DNA of 64,000 nt from Adiantum capillus-veneris (taxonomy: Eukaryota; Streptophyta; Polypodiopsida; Polypodiales; Pteridaceae): positions 72,992,176 through 73,056,175 of the forward strand of contig CM043969.1 in NCBI GenBank assembly GCA_014529385.2, written 5' to 3'. The stretch's first letter is position 1, and every line of letters begins with the position of its first letter. The notes under the pieces are model-generated. The model had not been told where the DNA came from. It was given only the letters and a program-made list of their open reading frames with translations, and made no database searches. The translations under genes were made by a program, and so were the position numbers. This document shows positions 31,667-42,239 of the stretch, one piece after another.

Positions 31667-31732
<66 letters not shown>

Positions 31733-31734
31733 AG

Positions 31735-32820
31735 ATGGGGTCCCAATCAACCCTCTCAAGGGCCCCATACACTTTTGCCGATGTGGTATTTTCTTTCGAT
31801 TGCGCAAATGGAATGTATACACATGCACTTGAGGGGTCCCAACTAACCCCCTCAAGGGCCCCCCACATTATTGCCGATGTGGTATTTGCGTTCGATTGCA
31901 TAAATGGAATGTACACACATGCACACCTCAAGTGCACACTCTACCGACTCAAATGGTGAATGTCGCCGCGGTAACTCCTCAAGACTCCTTCTCGATGTGG
32001 GATTGCGTATGGCCACCAACAGGAAGATATGGGTCTGAATTGTGCTCCCGATGTGAGAGGAATGAAGGGCTGAAAACACAGAGGAATGAGGCTCGATGGG
32101 CTCCGAATTACCGGGCTGCAACGGAGAGGCTACCGACACTGCAGATCCAAACCAATCCGGCAAGGGAAGGGCTGAAATCTGAAAAGGCGAGCTGATCTGC
32201 AATAATGGGGGTGGCGGTAGGGCTGAAAGCTGCAAACGCTGGCTGATCTCTGCCCAAAACGCCAGGCTAATCTGGAACTTGAAATGAATCTAGAACTTTT
32301 GCTAGCGCTTCCTTCATTGATGCCAATCGATGGACCGATGGGTTTCTTTTATAGGCCAATTTATAGGTTATAAACTCCTTTAGGCTTTAGGTAGGACAAA
32401 ACCTCTGCCACTTCCTACAAATAAATCATAACAATGATTTATTAATAAATTTGACCAAGGGGGTAGTTTGTGGGCGAAACTGTTGCACATCTGCCCACCT
32501 GGGAATTCGATGGACAAGGGGAATGGCTCGGTGGATTTCTCTAACCTAAAACTACATACATGTCATGCCAGATGCCCACCTTAGTGTATTAACATCTGTT
32601 AGAACGCGTGTACAAACCATTTATGCAAGAGGGTTCCAAAATTGGAAAACTTAACCTGATGGACTCATCCGGACATGCAGGTTCTGCGAACACGGTCGCA
32701 AAATTTCCGGTACTAATTCTTTTAAGATTCTAGACACTAGGAAGAATTGGGAAATTGGCTCTAGAAGTTGATGAAGCATGTCCACGTGGCGCGCACGCGC
32801 ACACACACACACACACACAC
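31735..32820 (-). repeat. LTR-like unit 1
   Basis: Unit of about 1.09 kb. It opens with a 97-bp duplication (GGGGTCCCAA ... CGATGTGGTATTT ... AAATGGAATG, at 31737 and 31834), continues with CTTCTCGATG, GATGTGAGAGGAATG and GGGCTGAAA words, and ends GAAGCATGTCCACGTGGC followed by a CA run. Unit 2 repeats the same order. Confidence 0.75.
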
Positions 32821-32824
32821 AGAA

Positions 32825-33780
32825 CGAGACCCTATGGTTGGTCCCAACCATCCCTCTCAAGGGACCCCCACACCGTTGCCGATGTGGTATTTGCTTTTGA
32901 TTGTGTAAATGGAATTTACACACATGCAATACCTCAAACGCGGACTCTCTTAACTCGAAGGAGAATGTTGCGCGGTAACTCTTCCAAGTGAAGCACTCGG
33001 GGGTGGATTTGATGCACCCTTGGATCCTTCTCGATGAGGGTTGCTGATGGCCACCAAAGGGTAGATCTAGGGCTGATTTGCACTCTCGATGTGAGAGGAA
33101 TGGAGTAAAGGCTGGCTGCAAAAATGTAGAAGATCTGACGCAATTAAGCAAGGCTGAAAACGCAGAGGATGATGGAGCAAATGATGGACAACGATGGGAG
33201 CACTCGATACGGCAAAGGAATGGCCGAGGAGGTTCAATGGGCTGTCAAAGGCCCGGGCTGCAGCGATAACTTTGCTTTAGCAAACGGGATGCTTTTCTAA
33301 CAAGGAAAAGGGTTGAAATCCAAAAACATTGAGGCTGCTGGGCTGATCCGGCTCTTGTTTGTGATGGGAAGCCGAAATGCCAAGGTTGTAGATGCACAAA
33401 CGCTGGGCTGATATGGTGCTTTGCACTTTTCATGAAAAACGCTTGTTGAAGTGCTTCCTTTATACTAACTTTTGAGTGCCAAGTCGGGAAAGTGTGCAAA
33501 TGTGCGCACATGGGAGTTTTCGAGCGATAGCTCACTGTTCTATGAACCATTTGACAAGAGAACTGGGCCGACACGTTCCTCTAGCCTAGACCTACATGCC
33601 GTCAAAATGTGTGTACAAACCGTTTGTGCAAAAGGGCTAATCCTAATGGACTTGTTCGGACATGTAGGTCCTGCAAGCAGGTTCACAATATTGCCGATAC
33701 TAATCCTCCTAGGCTCTGGAAGTCGATGAAGCATGTCCACGTGGCACACAGAGCCATGTGCACGAGACTGTATCACATAC
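32825..33780 (-). repeat. LTR-like unit 2
   Basis: Direct copy of unit 1: GTTGGTCCCAACCATCC, GCCGATGTGGTATTTGC, CTTCTCGATGAGGG, CTCTCGATGTGAGAGGAATG, and an end AAGCATGTCCACGTGGCAC. It abuts the minus-strand integrase fragment at about 33778. Two tandem copies could be an LTR-LTR array left by recombination. Confidence 0.75.
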
Positions 33781-34646
33781 TAAGCTTTGGAAAAAGCCTA
33801 TCCTTACTCTTGTGCTTTCGCAGTCGTGCTTTTTCAAACCAAAGTAGCACCCAGTCATTCTCCTTCAATTGCAAGTTATGATAATACTTGTCTGCTGCCT
33901 TCTTATTCCGTGCTTGAGACTTCTCCAAAGCCTCCCGTACCTTCACAAAAGCAGTGTCTAGATTATGTGTGTATTGATCCGGTTCAAAAATCTTGTCGTC
34001 GTGCTCAAAATTGGTGGAACCTTTCTGGCACCCTCGACGACTCAAATGGCACCTTCCGCATAGATGTATGAATCGTATTGTTGTCAGCAAACTCCACAGA
34101 TGCAAGTAGTTCTCCCACTGAGTGTTTTGATCAAAGATATATGACTTCAACAAGTCCAAAACCACTGAATTGGCTATCTCTGATTGCCTATCTATCTGTG
34201 GATGAAACGAGGACGAGAATTTAAGCCGTGTGCCTATATTCTCCCACATTGCTCTCCTAAACATGCTCATAAATAAGGGATCTCTTATCTAAAACTATAG
34301 ATTTAGGCATATCATGTAATCGAAAAATGTGTGAGACAAACAGCTTGGCCAAATGAGCGGTTTTCAATGTCTTCTTTATTGGAATGAAGTAAGTCTGCTT
34401 GCTGAATCTGTTGACAATTGTCCAAATGCCATCATGCTCTATCTGAGGCTTAGAAAGATCGAAGATAAAATCCATTGTCATACTCTCCCAAGGTTGATGT
34501 GGAATAGGTAAAGGCTGGAGGAGTCTTGGTGCTTTTTGTCTGTGGAACTTGACCTTTTGACACACCAAAGAAGTGCATACAAACTCATACACATCCTTTT
34601 TGAGGTGAGGCTGGTAGAAATACTTTTCTAGTCCTTTCAAGGTACT
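33773..34646 (-). pseudogene. Gypsy integrase fragment, minus strand
   Basis: From about 34640: KYFYQPHLKKDVYEFV, CTSLVCQKVKF (zinc Cys pair), PWESMTMDFIFDLS (first Asp), then after a shift near 34265 FSSSFHPQIDRQSE and NDWVLLWFEKARL. It is similar to the integrase at 6050-6860. The second core Asp region reads VLDKRSL where D-R-D is usual, so the motif is damaged. It is cut at about 33778 by the LTR-like unit and at 34647 by the LINE. Confidence 0.88.
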
Positions 34647-34647
34647 C

Positions 34648-35945
34648 TTTTTTTCCCGAGAAAAAAGATCCTTTCATTAGTTAATAAAACTACCCATAGG
34701 GCTACAAACCACCTCTAATAATGAGGGCTACATCAAAAACATGGGGAGACTCTCCCAATGACGAAAGAAGTATGTACAATGAGGGCTAGATCACGAGATG
34801 GGAGGAGGAAATAGCCACATTGGTGGCCGGTAGCGCCATTTGGGCACACGCTAGACTATGGTGAAGAAAGGCCCTGGGCGCCAAAGGCTCAAGAAAGCCT
34901 CTCAACGCTCTCGCATGCGGTCGGAGCTGCCTTGAAGTCTCTCAAACTGACCCCTAAGTGTATGAATTAGCTCCAGCCAAAAGTCACGAACAGTCTTTGT
35001 CGGAGGAACATGGCGAGCCTCAAAGATGCGGAAATAGCGAGCCCATCAGATAAACCAGAGTGTCAGGTCATAGACGAGTTTCCAACACCACTCTCTATCA
35101 CTACAGCACTCTTGAGGGTTGAGCTCTGTGGCAAGCTGGAGGGTGGGTCGACCCCCCCTGAATCACTATCATCCTGTTGGTAAAAGCTAATTCAATGGAA
35201 CGTAGGGCCCGAAGTGTATTGTCGGGCTGGCATCAGCCGAAGAACCCGAAGCCAAACCTGTTGAGCCATGGGGCAATCTCACAAACAAAGACGTTGACTC
35301 TCCAAAGGATGACCACAAGCTGCACATGCTCCCGAGAATCCAGTGTGTACTAGCCAACTCCCAACTGCTGTAGCTTTGTGTGCAACCAGCCATTGAAACA
35401 TAGTAACTCGCCTCGGCTGCCTGTTGTCCCACGCTCCCAGAAACTTGACAAGAACTCGATTGTGAGACCCTCCTCCTACCAGTGAAGAGTTGCAGTAGGG
35501 CGAGCCTCTCTTCGTGCTGCCAGTATGTGACGCCCTAAGCAAGCATTGTACCAAAGCAGTCCCTGGGTGATCGGCTGCAGAGAAAGGATCTCATTGGAAC
35601 CACTCTCCTGTCCCACTGCACTTGTGACAGAGGGCGACTCTCCCAGGCCCAAAGCCACCAGTGTTCTGTCTCAAGATCTGCTGGGTCAAGACCTATGACA
35701 GGGGTCTTTTCACGGATGCCCACAACTTGCATCCTTGAAAACAGCACTCTGCAATCAATGGAGCCTTTACTGAGACCTTGTGAAGGCAACCCTCTCCCTG
35801 AACCTCAAAGAACATGTGGGGTATTGACTTCGAGCAAGATCGAACTGCAACAAGGACCTCCAAGCTCGTGAAGGCCCCCATCAATCTGGGAGCTGCTGTC
35901 TCTAGAGGAGTAAGCCACTCAATTGGTATAGCCTCTATAATATCT
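34648..35945 (-). mobile_element. L1-type LINE, 3' portion
   Basis: Starts on plus with a T run (34648-34654), the poly(A) of a minus-strand LINE. It matches the LINE at 24827-26827, including the RT zinc-binding region (QPRRVTMFQWLVAHKA, about 35400) and the final AATGAAAGGATCTTTTTTCTCG. Interrupted at 35945 by an LTR element; it continues at 43876. Confidence 0.88.
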
Positions 35946-36109
35946 GTAGCGGAGATAATGTTCGTGCTCTCTACATTGGGTGCTCCTCAATGCAGTGTGT
36001 GTGAAATCTCACTCCAACACAATGAAAACACAGACGACAGTGAATAACATAGCAAAACACGACTCAGCGGTAGAACGTCCCATGCCAGTGATATTGTAGC
36101 CGTGCTACA
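35946..36109 (-). repeat. 3' LTR, internally deleted (164 bp)
   Basis: Carries both termini of the 580-bp partner but lacks about 416 internal bases between GTAGAAC and TCCCATGCCA. Confidence 0.9.
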
Positions 36110-36707
36110 CGTTTCTCGCCACAAGACCACTCACCGTCCCAATAAGAGAAACACTGAAACTAGAAAGAACATTGAACTAGCAGAAAAATGCAGCTCCATT
36201 TGAAGAAGTTGATGTTTGGAGAAGATACTGAGTTTCGAGGAGGAAGAGACCAATGATAGTTGCAGAACATAATGAAGTATGGACAACCCTTCCACAATGA
36301 GATAAGCTAGGACACAATTGAGAGGTGAATTGCACAGTCTAGTCTCCTGCCACAATGAGAAAAGCTGTACAGAAAGCAAGAAACTGAAGAAGGCCCAAGA
36401 CGAAACAAAATCCAAGGAAGGCACAAAAGCTAGTGTAAATGCAGCCAAGAGGAGGAGGAGGAGGGGGTCCGGTGGCTACCAAGAGTCATCTTTCCCGATA
36501 GAATTTTTCGAAAAGATAGAGGCTAGCAGTAGGTAGGGGCTAGAGGGAAGAGCTGGGTAAGGGCTAGAAAGATACACTTCCTTGAAGTAGTGAAAATAGG
36601 GACAACCTTTAAATTCTACCGACTGTGAGGTCAAAGTTTAAAGCTTTTGCCGATAATTACTCTAGAACTTGTGTAAACTTGCCGATTAAGCAACCTCAAA
36701 ATCTAAC
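36110..36707 (-). other. Non-coding 3' region of the Gag-protease element
   Basis: No gene supported. It carries purine-rich patches such as GAGGAGGAGGAGGGGG (about 36451). No clear polypurine tract abuts the LTR. Confidence 0.4.
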
Positions 36708-37830
36708 CTAGATTTTGGAATTGAAGCTGGTGGAATACATTGACCCCGATTTTTTTCCAAGACTGCCTAACAGTGAGCGAGGGTGAGGGGGGAGGGGGAA
36801 GGGGAATGGGGGGTGGGTAGGGTGGGGAGGGGTGCTGGGTTGGGGTGAAGTGGATTGGGTAGGGGCGAGGGAATTGGAGAGGGGCGAGTGTAGGGGCGAA
36901 TGTAGGTTGGGTAGGGGTGAGGGGGGGCTAGGTTTAGGGTAGGGGAGAATGTAGGAGGGTAGGGGCGAGGGGGGAGGGTAGGGGCTAGGTGAAGGAGGGT
37001 AGGGGCGAGGGGTAAGGGAGGGGTGGGGTGAGGGAAGGGGCAGGTAGTGGCTAGGAGAGGGACAGTGAGGGCTAGGAGAGGGACAGTGAGGGCTAGGAGA
37101 GATGGAAGGATAGAGCGAGGGGTGTGGTGAGGGACGATAGAGGGAGAATCTGCAGTTACTTGTAGCCATCCTTGGAGAGGTAAGTCTCGACTTGATCGGA
37201 TAGTCAGACACATCGGAGATTGCGGAATTGACGAATTCATGCAAATGAGATTGCACTTTGCTTGGCGTTACACTATCATGGACATTGAAAGCTGGGCCAT
37301 TCTCAGGCAAAGAGTGAATAGAGACCCCATAACAAGGCGTTGACTTGGTAGCTTCCAACGACTCCAGCAGATCATCTTCTGACCCGTCAGGTGGAGTCGG
37401 TTGTTCAATTTCAGGGTTGGATTCCATCGACAAAGAAGTATGCTGCACTATTGGATCTATCCCTCCCTCAAGTGGAATGGGTTTCATTGGGGAATTGGGA
37501 GTATGGATCCTCATTGCATCATTTCCCAAATCATGTAATGCTTTAGTCTGCCGAAACCATGGCCTGCCGATGAGCAAGGGGAATCCCTTCAACCCTGGGA
37601 AGACGAACCGCGACAAAATCTAGGCTAAATGTGAAGTCCTGCACTTGCAGAGGCACCTTGTCGACTATTCCCAAGGGGTAAACGGTTCTCTGGTCGGCCA
37701 GAGTCATCGTGAATGGAGCGGGCCTAGTAGGCTTGAAACCCAATGCCAGCATAGTGACTTCAAGAATCAAGTTGATGCCAGATCCACCATCAACTATAAC
37801 ACCTGAAAAGTGTTGTCCTAGAATAGACAC
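36708..37830 (-). pseudogene. Protease and Pro/Ser-rich tail
   Basis: VIVDGGSGINLI at about 37800-37765 is a retropepsin-type active site with D-G-G in place of D-S/T-G. FPLLIGRPWFRQTKALHD (about 37580) is the downstream LLG/IGRPW block. The two parts are in different frames (shift near 37600). A frame of about 300 residues then enters a Pro/Ser tail encoded by the minisatellite at 36780-37140. No RT motif follows. Confidence 0.8.
36780..37140 (-). repeat. G-rich minisatellite (C-rich on coding strand)
   Basis: The plus strand is a run of GGGTAGGGGCGAGG, GGGGAGGG and GGCTAGGAGAGGGACAGTGA units, including GGTTTAGGGTAGGGG at about 36930. Many G-runs of three or more lie close together. On the coding strand it encodes SPSPYPPPSPLP-like repeats. 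Confidence 0.85.
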
Positions 37831-38610
37831 TGTAAGAAGAGGATTCTTGTATCAGCGAAAGGAGCAGCAAGAGAGGAGATCATGTAAGACTCTGAGGGCT
37901 GTACAGGGAGGTGCCTGCCATAAGGCCCTGCACCCGGGTACAAAGACTAAATGATTGTAAGGGTGTCACTTCTTAGATTTGCATCTGTCGTAAAGAGAGA
38001 CTTGCTGACAGGTGTTCCTCAGGATAGTTTCTGTTGTAGGCTTCTCGCTTTTGGTCAAGGCGTGTTCTAGGACTTTGATCTGTTGCAACTCAGCAACTGC
38101 TTCCAAGAAGGCCCCATCAATATCAAATAGCATATAAGTCGGTCGATTGTTGGCACCCAGGGGTGGCTTGTTAGATGTTGCAGACAAACTAGGTTTTTGA
38201 GGAGGAATCAGAAGAGCCGGACCTTAAGACTGAGGCCTAAGGCTGCTCGATGAGTGAGGACACCAAATGGCTCCTCCACTTTCTGCACCCTATCCTTAGG
38301 TGTAACCACATGTGTAGAAGGTGACGGTTGAGGAATAGTGCTTACCACAATCAGGTTGATCTTTGAAAATGTGAACTCTTGTTGGTTTTGATTGAGGTTG
38401 GACGAGGTGGATGCCCGTTGCTTGGGACAATCTTTACTGTAGTGATCCTTAGCCTCAAGGCAACGATGACAAGGCGGAGACCCTTCGGGAAGGGACACTT
38501 GCTTTGGTAATGCCCATAGTCTCAACATATGTAGCACAAAATGGGGCGATTGGATGAACGAGGCGGGGGATGAGGTGGTTTCTGTTCTTGTTGCATGGGG
38601 GTGGAAGCTG
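37831..38610 (-). pseudogene. Gag C-terminus with two zinc knuckles
   Basis: First knuckle (about 38530-38490): C-x2-C then an in-frame TGA, DYGHYQSKC. The stop sits where an Arg or similar codon is usual. The second, in a shifted frame, is CHRCLEAKDHYSKDCPKQ (about 38470-38420), with one extra residue in the middle spacing. Linkers are Ser/Gln/Asn-rich. Separated from capsid by the nested element. Confidence 0.75.
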
Positions 38611-38611
38611 A

Positions 38612-38697
38612 GGTGCCGAAAGAAATACTGAAAGGGGCGCCAAGGTTTGGGGCCAATACTCTCTGGGGTGGAATTCTGCCAGTCCGTGTCGCGCGTC

Positions 38698-38746
<49 letters not shown>

Positions 38747-38828
38747 TTCAATTGTTATTGAAGTTCTAAAAGTCTGTTTAGTCTGTTCCTGTTCTTTTCT
38801 ATTGGCATGTGGTGCTCGTCTTGTGATA
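38612..38828 (+). repeat. 5' LTR, 5'-truncated, with CT tract
   Basis: GAAATACTGAAAGGGGCGCC to CTTGTGATA matches 42053-42229 of the 3' LTR, with a longer CT run (38697-38743). U3 is missing. Confidence 0.85.
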
Positions 38829-38829
38829 G

Positions 38830-38841
38830 TGGTATCAAAGC
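38830..38841 (+). other. Primer binding site, tRNA-Met type
   Basis: TGGTATCAAAGC, one mismatch to the tRNA-iMet site, two bases after the LTR. Confidence 0.88.
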
Positions 38842-39230
38842 ATCAGGTGTGTGCTTTTCTGAAAGCATACTGGTCCTAGAAAAGAGCAGACAGAGCTATT
38901 GGAATCTTATTTGGAGTAGCTTCGATTAGACACTCCCACCCTTACTTCATTGCGCATCGGGCGCGCTCCCGTCTTCGTCGCTCTGTCTTACAGGGCATAA
39001 GCCATAAAGGACCCAAGACATGGAACTCATGGATTCAGCAGAATATTTGCAGTTTCTGCTCAACGAGCTTCACGACATTCTTTCGCGGCATCCTCAGCAG
39101 AATCTTCCGATGCTGCAAAGTTCTAAATAATTTTTGAATTACATGTTACCCCCTCTGATGCCCCAAGTGGAACCTCCTCCTCTGGTACTAGAACGTACAA
39201 GAGCTTCCGATCGAGGGAGTCTTCAAAAAT
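38842..39230 (+). other. Leader of the nested gypsy element
   Basis: Non-coding leader. A Met-initiated stretch near 39020 (ATGGAACTCATGGATTCAGC) opens a short frame that ends at a TAA near 39127 and may be a decayed Gag N-terminus. Confidence 0.4.
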
Positions 39231-40007
39231 ATGGTGCAACCATCTAACCTTGATCTAGACCCTGATCCAGTGCAACCGCCTTTGCCACCGCCATTGCTCC
39301 CACCACCACCACCACTTGGCTACAATGGTTGGGGCCCATATGGATACCCTTATTATCCATACCCGGGATATGTGCTTAACCAACCGAAAGATTTCAAAGA
39401 TGGCGGCACAACAATCGAATTTTTAACTTTTTCCGAGGTGAAAGATCGCAAGAAAGCATTGCAATTCCTATAGTAATTCGACAACATCTATGCTTTGGGA
39501 AACTATACAGAAGAATCCAAGATTTCTCGAGCAGCGGGATTTCTTAAAGATAATGCTATGGAATGGTGGAGTTCAATCACGACACAACCGCATACTCCAA
39601 GGACCCGACAAGCTTTAAAGACAGTTTTTGCACGTAGTTACATGACTTTGATATTTGAAGTCCGGATTTTGGTAGAGTGGGGCGACTTGAAAATGCTTGC
39701 CACCGAAACCATGGACGACTATAACCAAAGGTTTCTCGACGTGTACCTTCCGGTGTCCTTCTTTAAGTTCATTTCCTTGGAGGACCAGTGTGAGCGCTAC
39801 ACCATTGGGCTACCATCACCATTGTAGGAATATTGTCTCTCCAAGCAAGTTGCTACCATGCAAGAGCTTATGGAGCATGCCGCGGTCGGCTACAAGCTCA
39901 TGAAGGGAAAGTTGGAACCACAGAAGAACTCCCGGCAACAACGAACAAATTCTCGGGAATCCCGTGAAAACCAACCTCAACGGCCTCGTCTGACACACCG
40001 TCAATGA
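39231..40007 (+). pseudogene. Gypsy Gag capsid with nonsense codons
   Basis: The N-terminal part is Pro-rich, then YNGWGPYGYPYYPYPGY. The capsid has KDGGTTIEFLTF, NYTEESKISRAAGFLKDNA and MEWWSS. TAG-TAA at 39471-39476 replaces the Gln pair that the gag at 3100 has (FLQQFD). TAG at about 39825 and TGA near 40006 follow. Each is one C-to-T step from Gln or Arg. Otherwise the frame stays in register, which argues for recent decay by point change. Confidence 0.88.
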
Positions 40008-40013
40008 GACACC

Positions 40014-40607
40014 TTGTTACAAGAAGGCCGATGCTTCGAATGTTTCCAAACACGGCATATGTTCAATACATGTCCTGAGCGAGCCTCGATATCCTCAGTG
40101 CAACCTTCTGCTCCCACGGCAGACAGATCCCCGGGGCCACCTCCGACCAAGAGGGCTAGACCAGCTATTGGACTAGTACCCAATATTTATTGTATACACC
40201 TCGAGAGTTTTAATGAATTATGCAGAGCTTATGGAAAAGTCAACAACTTGAAAGCCCTTATTTTCTTTGACCCCGGAGCTATGGAGAACTTCATCCATCC
40301 AGAATTCTTAAAGCAGATGCACTTTGATTATGATGCAAAGGGTGGAGAAATTGAAGCTGAGCTAGCCATGAGGCAAACTCAGAAAGTGGTACCGCTCATT
40401 GGTGCTCTTCCAATGACTATACAAGATTCTCATGGAAAAGCCGATTTCCACATTATGAAGTTGGACAATTGCGACGTTCTCTTGGGCATGCTCTGGCACA
40501 ACAAGAATGATGCAACTCTCCAGGTTCGGAACCGAACCATCACCGTGATGCAGAAGGGTAAGCCAGTTGTCCTCAAAGTTCGGTTGTCCGAACAAAGCCC
40601 TGAATGA
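40014..40607 (+). pseudogene. Zinc knuckle and aspartic protease
   Basis: One open frame of about 197 residues: CCHC knuckle CFECFQTRHMFNTC (residues 8-21), a short linker, the protease active site ALIFFDPGAMENFIHPEFL (about 40255-40310) and CDVLLGMLWH (about 40470). The active site is D-P-G as in the protease at 4020. It ends in TGA 40605-40607 and nothing RT-like follows. Confidence 0.88.
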
Positions 40608-41537
40608 CCTCTCTAGTTATTTTCTAGTTAGATACTTTTGAACATTTTATGAGAAAGTATTGTTTGAAGTTTGTTTGAAATGGATGCTTTCTGTTTTAAA
40701 CCTGACAATTTGTCGTGGTGCGTATTGGAATTGTTTGACTGTGGTTTTAATATTGGTTTCAATGATTGGTGATTTTACTGTCGGGTGGAGAAGTGAGAAA
40801 TATTGTTTTGGTATTGTTTGAACCTCGGAACGACGCAGGCCGATGCCTAGGGAGCGTTTCGTTGCATGTTTAAAAACCTCGGAATGCCACATGCCGATGT
40901 TTAGGGAGCGTTCCATTGTATGCTAGAAAACCTATGAACGATGCAAGCCGATGCCTAGGGAGCATTTGATTGTATGCTTGAACCTCCAAGCGACGCAGAC
41001 TGCGGTCTGGGGAGCGTTTGGTTGTATAGTCTTTTGAGCTCATGGCCCGGACCTTTTTAGGTTATTTGCGAAGGGAGTGATGAGATAGTCGTTGAGTAGC
41101 TTCATATTGCAGACCATTTGTTTCAGCGGAGTGCTCAGCGGCGCTGTTTGTTGTGTCTTGTAACATGCATATGTAAGCATTTGTGTTGCATTGTGATGTG
41201 CCAACTATTGACTATTCCTAATTGGATGAGATTGCCTGGGTATGTAATTTTAGTGCATCAAGACACCTGCAAAAGATCAGTGCGGTCTGGGTGTGATGAC
41301 TAATTTTACTAAGCCGAAATATCAAGAGTTCCGATCTGGACGAAAGGAGAAGCCAACTCCTTGATAAAAAGAGCCGAAAGGAGAAGCCAACTCCTTGATC
41401 AAAAGAGCCGAAAGGAAAAGCCTGCTCCTCAACCAAAAGAGCAAATTGATTGTCTCTCGGAAATTTTTGAGCTAACTTGAGTTGTTTTGCAGATATGCTG
41501 TAATCGTGGACGATTACTCTCTTTCAAGAATGGGAGA
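40608..41537 (+). repeat. Non-coding 3' part with two tandem arrays
   Basis: 40824-41030: four copies of a 52-54-bp unit (CCTCGGAACGACGCAGGCCG, GCCTAGGGAGCGTTT, TTGTATG). 41332-41445: three copies of a 34-bp unit (GCCGAAAGGAGAAGCCAACTC). Together they occupy the space where RT and integrase would be. A possible purine tract, AAGAATGGGAGA, ends at 41537. Confidence 0.85.
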
Positions 41538-42229
41538 TGTCACAAACTGTTGACGTGTCAAGTCAGTGAAGAACAGAGCCAACCTTTAGATCACAGCCGA
41601 GGGGCCTAAACCCTAAGAAGAGCAAGCAACAGCAGAAGAAGAAGTCCTACCAACTTATGGGACCCCGTCCGATGGGGCCCAAGTGGCATAAAGGAATTAA
41701 AATAAAGCAGGACCCACACCCACACACAAAGTTTTGCGCAATCAGCTGATGACGTGGCAGACTTATACGGACAGCCCGGATTTCGCGTTGGTTGATGACG
41801 TGGCAGACTTCTACGGACAACCCGCGTTTTGCGTTGGCAGTGCTGACGTTGCGGTGGTACAGATTTTCGCAAAACGCACTTGCAAATTTTTGGGCATTGC
41901 GTTTGGACCAAATGCTTTTGAGTTTGAAGGCTTTTCACTGAAACTGCTTTTCAAGCCAAGGGCCTTTAAATATGAGGCTAGGGCTCATTCTCTAGCATGC
42001 TTTCTAGAGAAGGTGCAGAGTCTCGAGTACCGGCTTGTACTTTGTTGATGCAATACAAAGAAGTACCGAAAGGGGCGCCAAGGTTTGGGGCCAATACTCT
42101 CTGGGGTGGAATTCCGCCACTCATGTCGCGTGTCATCTCTATCTCTCTCTTAGTTCAGTTGTTATTGAAGTGTTTAAAGTCTGTTCGGTCTGTTCTTTTT
42201 TATTGGCACGTGCTGTCCGTCTTGTGACA
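41538..42229 (+). repeat. 3' LTR of the nested gypsy element
   Basis: TGTCACAA at the start and TTGTGACA at the end are perfect inverted termini. Contains two GATGACGTGGCAGACTT repeats (about 41748 and 41797), TTTAAATATG (TATA-like, 41964) and GTACCGAAAGGGGCGCC. LTRs at 21955-22150 and 22151-23106 belong to the same family. Confidence 0.92.
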
Positions 42230-42239
42230 GACTCTCTCT

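Larger units (their letters stand above)
28838..31669 (-). mobile_element. hAT transposon B, complete termini
   Basis: The left end reads CAGAGTTACCCGGAACG and the right end, inverted, CAGAGTTACCGGGGAACGG. Both are flanked by AGAGAGAG (28830-28837 and 31670-31677), an 8-bp duplication as hAT makes, though inside a GA microsatellite the match is not independent proof. Subterminal GGAACG words cluster at both ends in inverted orientation. Length 2832 bp. Confidence 0.9.
38612..42229 (+). mobile_element. Gag-protease gypsy element nested in gag of the minus element
   Basis: A partial 5' LTR (38612-38828), primer site, Gag, zinc knuckle, protease, then 930 bp of repeats and a 692-bp 3' LTR. RT, RNase H and integrase are absent. 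The left LTR lacks its first 510 or so bases, so no target duplication can be shown. On both sides the minus-strand gag of the host element continues. Confidence 0.88.

Noticed and set aside
37345-37623. Plus-strand 92-codon frame
   Set aside because: Antisense of the protease region; composition shows no independent signal.
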